Assembly (NCBI GenBank): GCA_963722415.1
Contig: CAVRNI010000049.1
Location: 20,543-84,542, forward strand
Direction: 5' to 3'
Source: JALOLG01 sp963722415
GTDB lineage: Bacteria; Actinomycetota; Acidimicrobiia; Acidimicrobiales; Ilumatobacteraceae
DNA length: 64,000 bases
A program made the position numbers and the translations under genes. Each line of letters starts with the position of its first letter. The first letter of the stretch is position 1. Below, in pieces: positions 54,431 to 62,612 of this stretch. Under the pieces are notes generated by a model. It did not search any database. It was given only the letters and a program-made list of their open reading frames with translations, and was not told the origin of the DNA.

Positions 54431-56695
54431 TTACTCGCCCGCCGCCACCTTGCGCCGGACGATGTTGAGCGCCGAGCCCGCCCTGAACCAGTCGACCTGC
54501 TCGTCGCTGAACGTGTGGCTGCACTCGAAGTCGACGATCGAACCGTCGGGCTTGACGACCTGGCAACGCACTGGCTGACCCGGCACCGGCGGCAGGCCGA
54601 GCACGTTGATGCGGTCGTCCTCTCCGATCGCGTCGTACGTGGCCGTGTCGGAGAACGTCAGCGGCAGCAGTCCTTGCTTCTTGGCGTTCGTCTCGTGGAT
54701 CCGGGCGAACGATCTGGCGAAGATCACCCGCCCGTTCCGGAAGCGGGGCTCCATCGCGGCGTGCTCGCGCGACGAGCCTTCGCCGTAGTTCCGGTCGCCG
54801 ACCGCGCACCACGCGACACCGGCTTCGCTGTAGTGCTTGGCGATGTCGGGGAACGTACGCGTGGCACCGTCGAGCTGGTCCTTGCCCTCGCCCACCGCAC
54901 TCGTGAACGCGTTGACCACGCCGAGGAACAGGTTGCCGGAGATGTTCTCGAGGTGGCCGCGGTACTTGAGCCACGGACCGGCGGCCGAGATGTGGTCGGT
55001 GGTGCACTTGCCCAGGGCCTTCATCAGCACGGGCAGGTCGAGGTAGTCGCTGCCGTCCCACGGTGGGAACGGCTCGAGCAGCTGCAGGCGGTCGCTGGTC
55101 GGGCTGACCACGACCTCCACGTCGGTGCCGCTGGGCGGCGGCGGGGTGAACGTGTTGTCGCCCGGGTCGTAGCCCCGACTCGGCAGCACTTCGCCCACCG
55201 GTGGTTCGAGCATCACTTCGGTACCGTCGTCGGCGACGATCGGTTGCGTCGTCGGGTCGAAGTCGAGTGTGCCGGCCAGCGCGAGCGCGACGACAGTGTC
55301 GGGCGAGGTGACGAACGCGAGCGTGCTCGCCGACCCGTCGTTGCGCTTCGGGAAGTTCCGGTTGTACGAGTTGACGATCGTGTTCGGGCGACCGGTGATG
55401 CTCGCCGGGCGCGACCACTGACCGATGCACGGTCCGCACGCGTTGGCGAGCACCGTCGCGCCGATGGCTTCGAGATCGGCCAGCAGCCCGTCGCGCTCGA
55501 TCGTCGCCCGGATCTGCTCCGACCCCGGCGTGACGAGGAGCTCGACCTTGGACTTCAACCCGTGGGCCGATGCCTGGCGGGCGATCGACGCCGCTCGTGT
55601 GATGTCCTCGTACGACGAGTTGGTGCACGAACCGACGAGCGCCGAGGAGATCTCGAGCGGCCATTCGTTCTCACGGGCGGCGTCGCCGACGTCGCGACCG
55701 ACGCGATGGGCGCGGTCGGGGGAGTGCGGTCCGTTGATCAACGGCTTCAACTCGGTGAGGTCGATCTCGATCAGCTGGTCGTACGTTGCGCCCTCGTCCG
55801 GCCGCAGCTCGTCGTGCACCTTGTCGGCGGCGTCGGCGATCGCCTCGCGGCCCGTCGCCTTGAGGTACAGCGACATGTTGTGGTCGTAGCCGAACAGCGA
55901 CGTGGTGGCGCCGATCTCGGCACCCATGTTGCAGATCGTCGCCTTGCCGGTGGCCGAGATCGTGTCGGCACCCGGACCGAAGTACTCGACGATCGATCCG
56001 GTTCCGCCCTCGACGGTGAGCACCCGGGCGACCTCGAGGATCACATCCTTCGGGCTCGACCAACCGCTCAGGCTGCCGGTCAGCTTCACGCCGATCACCT
56101 TCGGCCAGCGCACGTTGAACGGGAAGCCGGTCATGACGTCGACGGCGTCGGCACCCCCGACCCCGATCGCGACCATGCCGAGCCCGCCGGCGTTCGGGGT
56201 GTGGCTGTCGGTGCCGATCATCATCCCGCCGGGGAACGCGTAGTTCTCGAGCACGACCTGGTGGATGATCCCGCTGCCGGGACCCCAGAAGCCGATCTGG
56301 TACTTGGCCGAGACGCTCTTCAGGAAGTCGTAGACCTCGCGGTTGGTGTCGACGGCGACGCCGAGGTCGATCGACGCGCCGACCTTGGCCTGGATGAGGT
56401 GGTCGCAGTGGACGGTCGACGGCACCTCGACCTCGGGCAAGCCGGCGGTCATGAACTGCAGCAGCGCCATCTGGGCGGTGGCGTCTTGCATCGCCACCCG
56501 GTCGGGGTTGAAGTCGTTGTAGCTGGCGCCGCGCTCGATCTCTTGGCCCTCGGGGTCGACGAGGTGGTTGACCAGGATCTTCTCGGTGAGGGTCAGCGGT
56601 CGACCGAGCCGTTCGCGAGCCCGCGTGGCGCGCTCTGGGAGCGTCGCGTAGACCCGCTCGACGAGTTCGATCGGAGTGCTGGCACCAAGCGTCAT
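54431..56695 (-). CDS. acn: Aconitate hydratase, mitochondrial type
   Basis: The full-length 754-residue protein carries the 4Fe-4S cysteines in VGSCTNSSYEDIT (near residue 355) and NACGPCIGQW (two Cys near 420). The active-site TDSHTPNAGGLGM, ASYNDFNPDRVAMQDATAQM and the swivel-domain GEGSSREHAAMEPR are also seen. Length and motifs match the mitochondrial ACO2 branch rather than the larger AcnA. It converts citrate to isocitrate, placing it with icd and gltA in this window. The ATG is immediately preceded by the duplicated motif and a TATTAT box, so the message is probably leaderless and under repressor control. Confidence 0.95.
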   Translation of the reverse strand: MTLGASTPIELVERVYATLPERATRARERLGRPLTLTEKILVNHLVDPEGQEIERGASYNDFNPDRVAMQDATAQMALLQFMTAGLPEVEVPSTVHCDHLIQAKVGASIDLGVAVDTNREVYDFLKSVSAKYQIGFWGPGSGIIHQVVLENYAFPGGMMIGTDSHTPNAGGLGMVAIGVGGADAVDVMTGFPFNVRWPKVIGVKLTGSLSGWSSPKDVILEVARVLTVEGGTGSIVEYFGPGADTISATGKATICNMGAEIGATTSLFGYDHNMSLYLKATGREAIADAADKVHDELRPDEGATYDQLIEIDLTELKPLINGPHSPDRAHRVGRDVGDAARENEWPLEISSALVGSCTNSSYEDITRAASIARQASAHGLKSKVELLVTPGSEQIRATIERDGLLADLEAIGATVLANACGPCIGQWSRPASITGRPNTIVNSYNRNFPKRNDGSASTLAFVTSPDTVVALALAGTLDFDPTTQPIVADDGTEVMLEPPVGEVLPSRGYDPGDNTFTPPPPSGTDVEVVVSPTSDRLQLLEPFPPWDGSDYLDLPVLMKALGKCTTDHISAAGPWLKYRGHLENISGNLFLGVVNAFTSAVGEGKDQLDGATRTFPDIAKHYSEAGVAWCAVGDRNYGEGSSREHAAMEPRFRNGRVIFARSFARIHETNAKKQGLLPLTFSDTATYDAIGEDDRINVLGLPPVPGQPVRCQVVKPDGSIVDFECSHTFSDEQVDWFRAGSALNIVRRKVAAGE

Positions 56696-56697
56696 GT

Positions 56698-56718
56698 AGA
56701 CAACTATAATACAAGTTC
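56698..56718. promoter_or_regulatory. acn/gntR promoter region with duplicated motif
   Basis: AGACAACTAT at 56698-56707 and ATACAAGTTC at 56709-56718 repeat the icd motif pair with the same 11-bp pitch. TATAAT at 56705-56710 reads as a -10 box towards the GntR gene; TATTAT reads as one towards acn, 2-24 bases from its ATG. The adjacent GntR protein is the natural candidate to bind here. Confidence 0.5.
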
Positions 56719-56740
56719 ATGCGGATCCGCCACCCACTTC

Positions 56741-56791
56741 CGTTCTGTCTGCGCCAGGGCGCGCAGCGGTGCATCTGGGGCAGACAGAACG
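56741..56791. repeat. Hairpin repeat, CTGTCTGC/GCAGACAG family, copy 1
   Basis: CGTTCTGTCTG at 56741-56751 pairs with CAGACAGAACG at 56781-56791. On the minus strand the interior begins CTGTCTGCCCCAGATG, as does the element at 62382-62424. It lies in the 5' leader of the GntR gene. Confidence 0.7.
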
Positions 56792-56807
56792 TCGGAGAGG
56801 GTCGGAC

Positions 56808-57533
56808 ATGAGGCGGATCCGGTACCAGGAGATCGCCGATGTGTTGCGGGAGCGCGTGCGGTCGGCGTCGGCGGGTTCGGTGTTGCCGAGCGAGTCGGAG
56901 CTCTCGACCGAGTTCGCGGCGAGCCGCGTGACGGTCAGGCGGGCGCTCGAGACGATTCGCGACGAGGGGCTGATCGCGGCCCGCCAGGGGTTCGGATGGT
57001 TCGTCGCCACCGAACCGGTGCGCCAGCGACTCGAGACGTTGGGGACGATCGAGGCGCAACTCGAGGAGAGCGGCAAGCACGCCGAGCGCAAGGTCCTCGA
57101 GTTCGCGTTCGTGGCGCCGCCGGCCCATGTCCGCGAGCTGCTCGACACCGACGAGGTGCTTCGCGTCAAGCGCGTCAACCTTGCCGACGGCGAGCCGTTC
57201 GCGGTCGTGACGGTATGGTGCCCGGCCGCGCTCGGCCGCCGGTTGTCGCGCGACGACGTCGAACGCAAGCCGTTCTACGAGCTGCTCGACGTCGAACTGC
57301 GGGGCGCGACACAAACGATCGGCGCCGACTCCGCCGAGCCGCCCGACGCCACCCTGCTCGGTGTCCAGGTCGGCACTCCTGTGCTGCGCTGTCGGAGGGT
57401 CACGACCGATCTGAGCGGGCGCCCGATCCTCGTGAGCGAGCACCTGTTCCCGGCCCACCGCACCGAGTTCGTGGTCGAGATCCCGCTCGCCGAGCCGTCG
57501 ATCTCACCGACCGGCTTGCGCCTCGTCGATTGA
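56808..57533 (+). CDS. GntR/HutC-family transcriptional regulator with UTRA domain
   Basis: The 241-residue protein has an N-terminal GntR winged helix (YQEIADVLRERVRSASAGSV, LPSESELSTEFAASRVTVRR, ALETIRDEGLIAARQGFGWF). A UTRA effector domain follows (LLDTDEVLRVKRVNLADGEP, LGVQVGTPVLRCRRVTTDLS, GRPILVSEHLFPAHRTEFVV). HutC-type regulators bind small acids or sugars. It is divergent from acn with a shared motif pair between them, and the same pair lies ahead of icd. It may therefore repress TCA genes, with a TCA intermediate or related acid as inducer; this is inference. Confidence 0.88.
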   Translation: MRRIRYQEIADVLRERVRSASAGSVLPSESELSTEFAASRVTVRRALETIRDEGLIAARQGFGWFVATEPVRQRLETLGTIEAQLEESGKHAERKVLEFAFVAPPAHVRELLDTDEVLRVKRVNLADGEPFAVVTVWCPAALGRRLSRDDVERKPFYELLDVELRGATQTIGADSAEPPDATLLGVQVGTPVLRCRRVTTDLSGRPILVSEHLFPAHRTEFVVEIPLAEPSISPTGLRLVD

Positions 57534-57551
57534 CTCGCGCCTGATCGGCGG

Positions 57552-58511
57552 TCAGGACCGGAAGCCCTCGTACAGGTAGAGCACTGGATGTCCTTCCTGG
57601 ATCTCGAGCGCGGCGGGCAACAGGAGCTGCTCCGGCCGGCGGGGCACCGGTGTGTCCTCCTCCGGATTGAGGATGACGAGGGATTGGAACAGCAGCCCCG
57701 GTCCGTCGTCGACCTTCCACACGAGCTCGAGGTAGCTGTTGTCGCCGTAGCAGGTCCGTTTGAACGGTGACGCCGGATCCGCATCGAGTTGGACGGTGAG
57801 GTCGCCGACGGGAACGCCGGTCTCGAGCGGACCGCGCACCCACGTGGAGTAGTCGGCCTCGAGCGCGGACCACAACTGTGCGAGCGACGGTCCGTCTCCC
57901 CGGAACGACTGGCCGCTGATGTTGGTCCCCTCACACTCGAACCCGGTGATCCCGACCTCGAACGCGTCGTCGAGCGTGAACTCCCGCTCGATCGAGTCGT
58001 CCGCGACGTAGACCTCGTCGGGGCCCCAACTCGTGCACTCATGCGAGGGGTCCTCGGCGAGCGACCCGCAGCGCTCGAATCGGTGGATCGTGAGGGTCAC
58101 CGTGTCGGGTTGGGTCGGCGACCATGCAGCGATGTCGGCGAAGTACACGCCGTCCTCGAGCGCGGCGCCGGTGGAGGGCAGCGCCGGCGACGGCCCGGGT
58201 GCCTTCCACGTGTCGGCGCAGCACGGCGGAACACCCTGCCGGGAGATTGTCGACTCACCGACACCGGCAGGCACGGCCGCCGTCGTCGTCGTGGGGGTCG
58301 GTCGGCGCCGGGACTCGTCGTGGTGGTGGCCGCGTCGTCGTGGGTGGTGTGGTGGGCGGGTTCGGTCGTCGCCGAAGCCGCCGATGTCGCGACCGCCGAC
58401 GATGACGCGGTCGAGCCCGGGTCTCGTCGTCGTCGCCGCAGGCGGCCGCGATGATGGCGCAGACTGCGAGGAGCGCGACCAGACGTTCAGCGCCGACGCG
58501 TGCCGACTCAT
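57552..58511 (-). CDS. Putative lipoprotein with Thr-rich linker (N-terminal region frameshifted)
   Basis: The C-terminal 220 residues read cleanly (GVYFADIAAWSPTQPDTVTL, TIHRFERCGSLAED, EREFTLDDAFEVGITGFECE, NSYLELVWKVDDGPGLLFQS) and look like a secreted beta-rich domain with four or more Cys. The literal N-terminus is odd (many Arg and His). In a neighbouring frame it becomes a lipoprotein signal (VALLAVCAIIAAAC-GDDE) and then a Thr/Ala-rich linker. Two or more indels probably lie between 58250 and 58500 in low-complexity DNA. The family is not recognised. It is convergent with the GntR gene. Confidence 0.65.
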   Translation of the reverse strand: MSRHASALNVWSRSSQSAPSSRPPAATTTRPGLDRVIVGGRDIGGFGDDRTRPPHHPRRRGHHHDESRRRPTPTTTTAAVPAGVGESTISRQGVPPCCADTWKAPGPSPALPSTGAALEDGVYFADIAAWSPTQPDTVTLTIHRFERCGSLAEDPSHECTSWGPDEVYVADDSIEREFTLDDAFEVGITGFECEGTNISGQSFRGDGPSLAQLWSALEADYSTWVRGPLETGVPVGDLTVQLDADPASPFKRTCYGDNSYLELVWKVDDGPGLLFQSLVILNPEEDTPVPRRPEQLLLPAALEIQEGHPVLYLYEGFRS

Positions 58512-58521
58512 TCAGACTCGG

Positions 58522-59169
58522 TCACCAACCGTCCCAGTGGACGATGTCGGCCAGCGGTTGGCGCTTGGCGGGCTTGAAGTCGGTGCCGAGCGTGTAGGCG
58601 ATCGGGAACAGGCCGCCCTGGGCGTACCTGTCATGCGGGATTCCGAGCAACTCGGCCGCCTGTCGCTCGCCGTCGCGCAACATGTGGATGGTCGTCCACG
58701 CCGAGCCGAGGCTGCGCTCACGCAGGGCGAGCATGAAGCTCCACACGGCTGGCAGCAGCGAGCCCCACCTTGCCGCGGATGCCGCCGACGGCACGTTGTC
58801 GATCCGGCCCTCGATGCACGGGATCATCATCATCGGGACACGATGGAAGTTCTCGGCGAGGTAGATCGCCGAGTCGCGCACCGCATCCTGGCGCTCGCCG
58901 CGCGTGTCGCCCTCGGCGTACGTCGGCGCGGCGGCGGTGCGGTACTCGGCGAAGTTGGCGGCGTAGATGTCGGCCAGCGCCTGCTTCTTCGCCTGGTCCT
59001 CGATCACGATCCACTGCCAGCCCTGGCGGTTCGATCCGGTCGGCGCCTGGATCGCGATCTCGATGCACTCCTCGACGATCGACCGCTCGACCGGCCGTTC
59101 GAAGTCGAGACGTTTCCGGACGGACCGGGTGGTCGTGAGCACTTCGTCGGCGGTGAGGTTCAGGTGCAT
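58522..59169 (-). CDS. Nitroreductase-family protein
   Basis: The 215-residue protein starts MHLNLTADEVLTTTRSVRKR and has IAIQAPTGSNRQGWQWIVIE (FMN binding). WGSLLPAVWSFMLALRERSL and HMLRDGERQAAELLGIPHDR follow. GGLFPIAYTLGTDFKPAKRQ completes the typical core. It is a second, only distantly similar nitroreductase in the window. ATG at 59169 is chosen rather than a start 12 codons upstream, because the domain begins here. It ends 10 bases before the lipoprotein gene on the same strand. The physiological substrate is unknown. Confidence 0.85.
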   Translation of the reverse strand: MHLNLTADEVLTTTRSVRKRLDFERPVERSIVEECIEIAIQAPTGSNRQGWQWIVIEDQAKKQALADIYAANFAEYRTAAAPTYAEGDTRGERQDAVRDSAIYLAENFHRVPMMMIPCIEGRIDNVPSAASAARWGSLLPAVWSFMLALRERSLGSAWTTIHMLRDGERQAAELLGIPHDRYAQGGLFPIAYTLGTDFKPAKRQPLADIVHWDGW

Positions 59170-59197
59170 CGGCGGAGTCTGGCAGCGCCGTGCCACC

Positions 59198-60053
59198 ATG
59201 GTCACCGTGGACGAGCGCGACGTACCCGATCCGCAGGACTATCACCGGATCAACCGCTCCAACTGGGCGAGTCGAGTCGCTCTCCACACGGCGTCGGCCG
59301 AGTACGGCGTCGAGCGATACGCGTCCGATCCGGCGCACATCTCCGACGTCGTGCGGTTCGATCTTCCTCGACTCGGCGACATCGCCGGCCTCGACGTCGT
59401 CCACCTGCAATGCCACATCGGCACCGACACGTTGTCACTGGCGCGACTGGGCGGCCGGGTCACGGGCCTCGACTTCTCACCCGAAGCGCTGGAAGCGGCG
59501 CGGCGCCTGGCGGACGAAGCCGGTCCGGCCGTCGAGTACGTCGAGTCCGACGTGTACGGCGCTGCCGAGGTGCTCGGGCACGGCGCGGTTCGATCTCGTC
59601 TACACCGGTGTCGGCGCGCTCAACTGGCTGCCGAGCGTGCGCCGGTGGGCCGAGGTCGTGGCTGCCCTCCTGCGACCGGGTGGCCGGTTGTTCATCCGCG
59701 AGGGGCACCCGGTGCTGTGGTCGCTCGCCGACCCGCGTGATGACGGTGTCGTCGCCATCGAGTACCCCTACTTCGAGACGTCGGGCACGGCGTTCCACAA
59801 CACGATGACCTACGTCGGGCACGAGGGCGAGGTCGAGCAGCCATGGGCGATCGAGTTCAACCACGGGCTGGCCGAGATCATCACGGCGGTGATGGACGCC
59901 GGGCTCGACCTGATCGCGATCGAGGAGCACGACTCCGTGCCGTGGCCGGCCCTCGAGGACCAGATGGATCTCCTGCCGAGCGGCGAGTTCCGGCTCACCG
60001 ACCGCCCCGAACGGCTCCCGCACAGCTACACGCTGCAAGCCCGCAAGCGGTGA
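59198..60053 (+). CDS. SAM-dependent class I methyltransferase (one frameshift)
   Basis: The N-terminal part holds HRINRSNWASRVALHTASAE and the SAM motif LDVVHLQCHIGTDTLSLARL, followed by GLDFSPEALEAARRLADEAG. A slip near 59580 moves to the next frame, where FDLVYTGVGALNWLPSVRRW, LRPGGRLFIREGHPVLWSL and EQPWAIEFNHGLAEIITAVM continue to LPHSYTLQARKR. The total is about 285 residues. The methyl acceptor is unknown. It is divergent from the nitroreductase and is followed 18 bases later by a crotonase. Confidence 0.85.
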
Positions 60054-60071
60054 GCTGACAGACTCGGCGGC

Positions 60072-60890
60072 ATGTCCGATCGCGTCCTCGTCTCCATCTC
60101 CGACGGCATCGCCGACGTGCGGTTCAACCGCGCCGACAAGCGCAACGCGCTCGACGGCGACATGTTCCTCGCCATCGCCGAGGCCGGCGAGCGGCTCAAG
60201 ACCGAGCCCGGGGTCCGGGCCGTCGTGTTGTCGGGCGAGGGCCCGTCGTTCTGCGCCGGCCTCGACTTCGCGTCGTTCCAGGCGATGGCCGGCGCGGACG
60301 GCCCGGTCGACCGGCAGACGGAGCGGCGGGGCAACCCCGGCACGATCGAGGACGGCCGGATCACCCACCTCGGTCAGCAGGTCTGCTGGGTGTGGCAGGA
60401 GGTGCCGGTCCCCGTGATCGCCGCCGTGCACGGACACGCGCTCGGCGGGGGCCTCCAGATCGCGCTCGGCGCCGACATCCGCATCGTCCACCCCGACGCC
60501 CAGCTGTCGGTGCGTGAGGTGCACTGGGGTCTCGTGCCCGACATGACGGGGACGTTCGTGCTCTCGCGCCTCGTCAGGCCGGACGTGGCCAAGGAGCTGA
60601 CCTACACGGCGCGCATGATCACCGGCACCGAGGCGCTGCAGCTCGGGCTGGCGACGCGCCTGAGCGACGATCCGCGTGCCGACGCGATGGCCCTCGCCGG
60701 CGAGATCGCGGCCCGGAGTCCGGGCGCGGTGCGCGGCTCGAAGGAGCTCTTCAACCGGATGTACGCCGACGGTGCGGCCGCCCAGTTCGCCGCCGAGCGG
60801 AGCGTGATCGGTGCCCAGGTCGGCACGCCCAATCAGATCGAAGCGGTGATGGCGAACATGGAGAAGCGCGCCGCCAACTTCGCGGACTGA
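60072..60890 (+). CDS. Crotonase / enoyl-CoA hydratase-isomerase family protein
   Basis: The 272-residue protein has IADVRFNRADKRNALDGDMF, SGEGPSFCAGLDFASFQAM (first oxyanion amide) and AAVHGHALGGGLQIALGADI (second). REVHWGLVPDMTGTFVL carries a Glu near the catalytic region. Crotonases hydrate, isomerise or hydrolyse acyl-CoAs. The next gene, an acyl-CoA synthetase, starts 9 bases downstream, so the pair probably forms a fatty or aromatic acid activation module. Confidence 0.88.
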   Translation: MSDRVLVSISDGIADVRFNRADKRNALDGDMFLAIAEAGERLKTEPGVRAVVLSGEGPSFCAGLDFASFQAMAGADGPVDRQTERRGNPGTIEDGRITHLGQQVCWVWQEVPVPVIAAVHGHALGGGLQIALGADIRIVHPDAQLSVREVHWGLVPDMTGTFVLSRLVRPDVAKELTYTARMITGTEALQLGLATRLSDDPRADAMALAGEIAARSPGAVRGSKELFNRMYADGAAAQFAAERSVIGAQVGTPNQIEAVMANMEKRAANFAD

Positions 60891-60899
60891 TCCGTACCG

Positions 60900-62612
60900 A
60901 TGGCACTCGTCACCTGCAACCGTCTGCTCGCCGCGTACGCCGAGGCCGCGCCCGATCGGCCTGCCGTCACGTGCGGCGAACAGAGCATCACGCGTGCGGG
61001 ACTGCGCGATGCGGCCGAGCTGCTCGCCCGTGACCTTGCTGCCAGAGGTGTGCAGCGTGGCGACATGGTGACGATCGCACTCCCCAACTCGATCGACTGG
61101 TTCGTCGCCCAGCACGCCATCTGGCGGGTCGGCGGGGTGCCGCAGCCGGTGTCGGCCCGGCTCCCACACCGCGAGCTGGAGGCGATCGTCGAGCTGGCGG
61201 ATTCGCGCGTCGTGTTCGGCGTGGAGCCCGGCGTGCTCCCCGGTCGGACGTGCCTGCCGATCGGCTACCAGCCGACCGAAGTCGGCGGCGACATCGAGTT
61301 GCCCGACATCGACGATCTCGAGCTGGCGTCGCCCGCCTGGAAGGCGCCGACGTCGGGCGGGAGCACGGGTCGGCCGAAGCTGATCGTGTCCGGTGATCCG
61401 GCGGTGCGCGACACCGACGTGGCGTCGATGCTGCACGTGCGACCCGACGAGTGCATGGTCGTGCCGGGCCCGCTGTACCACAACGGTCCAGCGGTCTGGG
61501 CGACGGAAGGGCTGATGCACGGCAACCACCTCGTGCTGTTGCCGCGGTTCGACGCCGAGGCGACGCTCGCCGCGATCGAGACCCATCGCGCCGACGTCAT
61601 CTATCTCGTGCCGACGATGATGAAGCGGATCTGGCGCCTCCCCGAGGAGGTGCGCGAGCGGTACGACGTGTCCTCGCTGCGCGTCGTCTGGCACCTCGCC
61701 GAGCCGTGCCCGGTCTGGCTGAAGCAGGCCTGGATCGACTGGCTCGGGCCCGAGCGGATCTTCGAGCTCTACGCCGGCACCGAGGCGCAGACGGTGACGA
61801 TCATCACCGGTGAGGAGTGGCTCGCCCACCCCGGCTCGGTCGGGCGGGGACCGGAGGGCTCGGTGATGATCACCGACGCCGACGGAAACGAGCTGCCGCC
61901 CGGCGAGATGGGTGAGGTGTGGCTGCGGTCGGTGACCGGCAAGGAGACGTACCACTACGTCGGTGCCGAGGCGCGGACGCTCGGCGGTGGGTGGGAGTCG
62001 CTCGGCGACATGGGCTACGTCGACGTCGACGGCTACCTGTACCTCGGCGACCGGTCGGCCGACATGATCCTCGTCGGCGGCGCCAACATCTATCCCGCCG
62101 AGGTCGAAGCGGCGATCAACGAGCACCCCGCGGTGCGCTCGGCGTGCGTGATCGGATTGCCGGACGACGACCTGGGCAACACGGTCCACGCGATCATCGA
62201 GGCCGACCCCGACGCCGTGGTCGAGGACGAGCTCCGGGCGTTCCTCGGCGAGCGGCTGGTGACCTACAAGGTGCCGCGCACGTTCGAGTTCGTCGACGAG
62301 CCGCTCCGCGACGACGCCGGCAAGATGCGCCGCAGCGCCCTCCGCGCCGCCGCGTCCCGCAGACGTGACCACCCCTCCGACCTGTCTGCCCCAGATGACG
62401 CATCACGCGACCTGAAGCAGACAGTTCGGGGATTCTCAGACGCACATGTCGGATCATCTTTCCGATCCACCGCGCGATCCCGTAACATGACGCGACCGTC
62501 TGGGCCAGCGTCGTCCCGGGCTCCACCGCAACTTCGAGTTTCGTGGAAGTCAGCCAACGATGCAGAAAAAGCCTGGGCCTACGGGCCTTTACGACCCACG
62601 CTTCGAACATGA
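60900..62612 (+). CDS. AMP-dependent acyl-CoA synthetase (3' end uncertain)
   Basis: An adenylate-forming enzyme: LLAAYAEAAPDRPAVTCGEQ, a P-loop TSGGSTGRPKLIVSG, PLYHNGPAVWATEGLMHGNH, ELYAGTEAQTVTIITGEEW, LGDMGYVDVDGYLYLGDRSA and ILVGGANIYPAEVEAAINEH follow. The catalytic Lys segment is KMRRSALRAA near residue 480. Family members end about there. The literal frame continues for 80 more residues through a hairpin repeat and past the gltB start, giving low-complexity sequence. A slip in the GCCGCCGCG run near 62350 would reach the TGA at 62366-62368, a likelier end. Its partner crotonase lies upstream. Confidence 0.8.
   Translation: MALVTCNRLLAAYAEAAPDRPAVTCGEQSITRAGLRDAAELLARDLAARGVQRGDMVTIALPNSIDWFVAQHAIWRVGGVPQPVSARLPHRELEAIVELADSRVVFGVEPGVLPGRTCLPIGYQPTEVGGDIELPDIDDLELASPAWKAPTSGGSTGRPKLIVSGDPAVRDTDVASMLHVRPDECMVVPGPLYHNGPAVWATEGLMHGNHLVLLPRFDAEATLAAIETHRADVIYLVPTMMKRIWRLPEEVRERYDVSSLRVVWHLAEPCPVWLKQAWIDWLGPERIFELYAGTEAQTVTIITGEEWLAHPGSVGRGPEGSVMITDADGNELPPGEMGEVWLRSVTGKETYHYVGAEARTLGGGWESLGDMGYVDVDGYLYLGDRSADMILVGGANIYPAEVEAAINEHPAVRSACVIGLPDDDLGNTVHAIIEADPDAVVEDELRAFLGERLVTYKVPRTFEFVDEPLRDDAGKMRRSALRAAASRRRDHPSDLSAPDDASRDLKQTVRGFSDAHVGSSFRSTARSRNMTRPSGPASSRAPPQLRVSWKSANDAEKAWAYGPLRPTLRT
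62382..62424. repeat. Hairpin repeat, CTGTCTGC/GCAGACAG family, copy 2
   Basis: CTGTCTGC at 62382-62389 pairs with GCAGACAG at 62417-62424. The interior begins CCCAGATG as in copy 1 at 56741-56791, read on its opposite strand. It lies between the synthetase and gltB. Confidence 0.65.
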
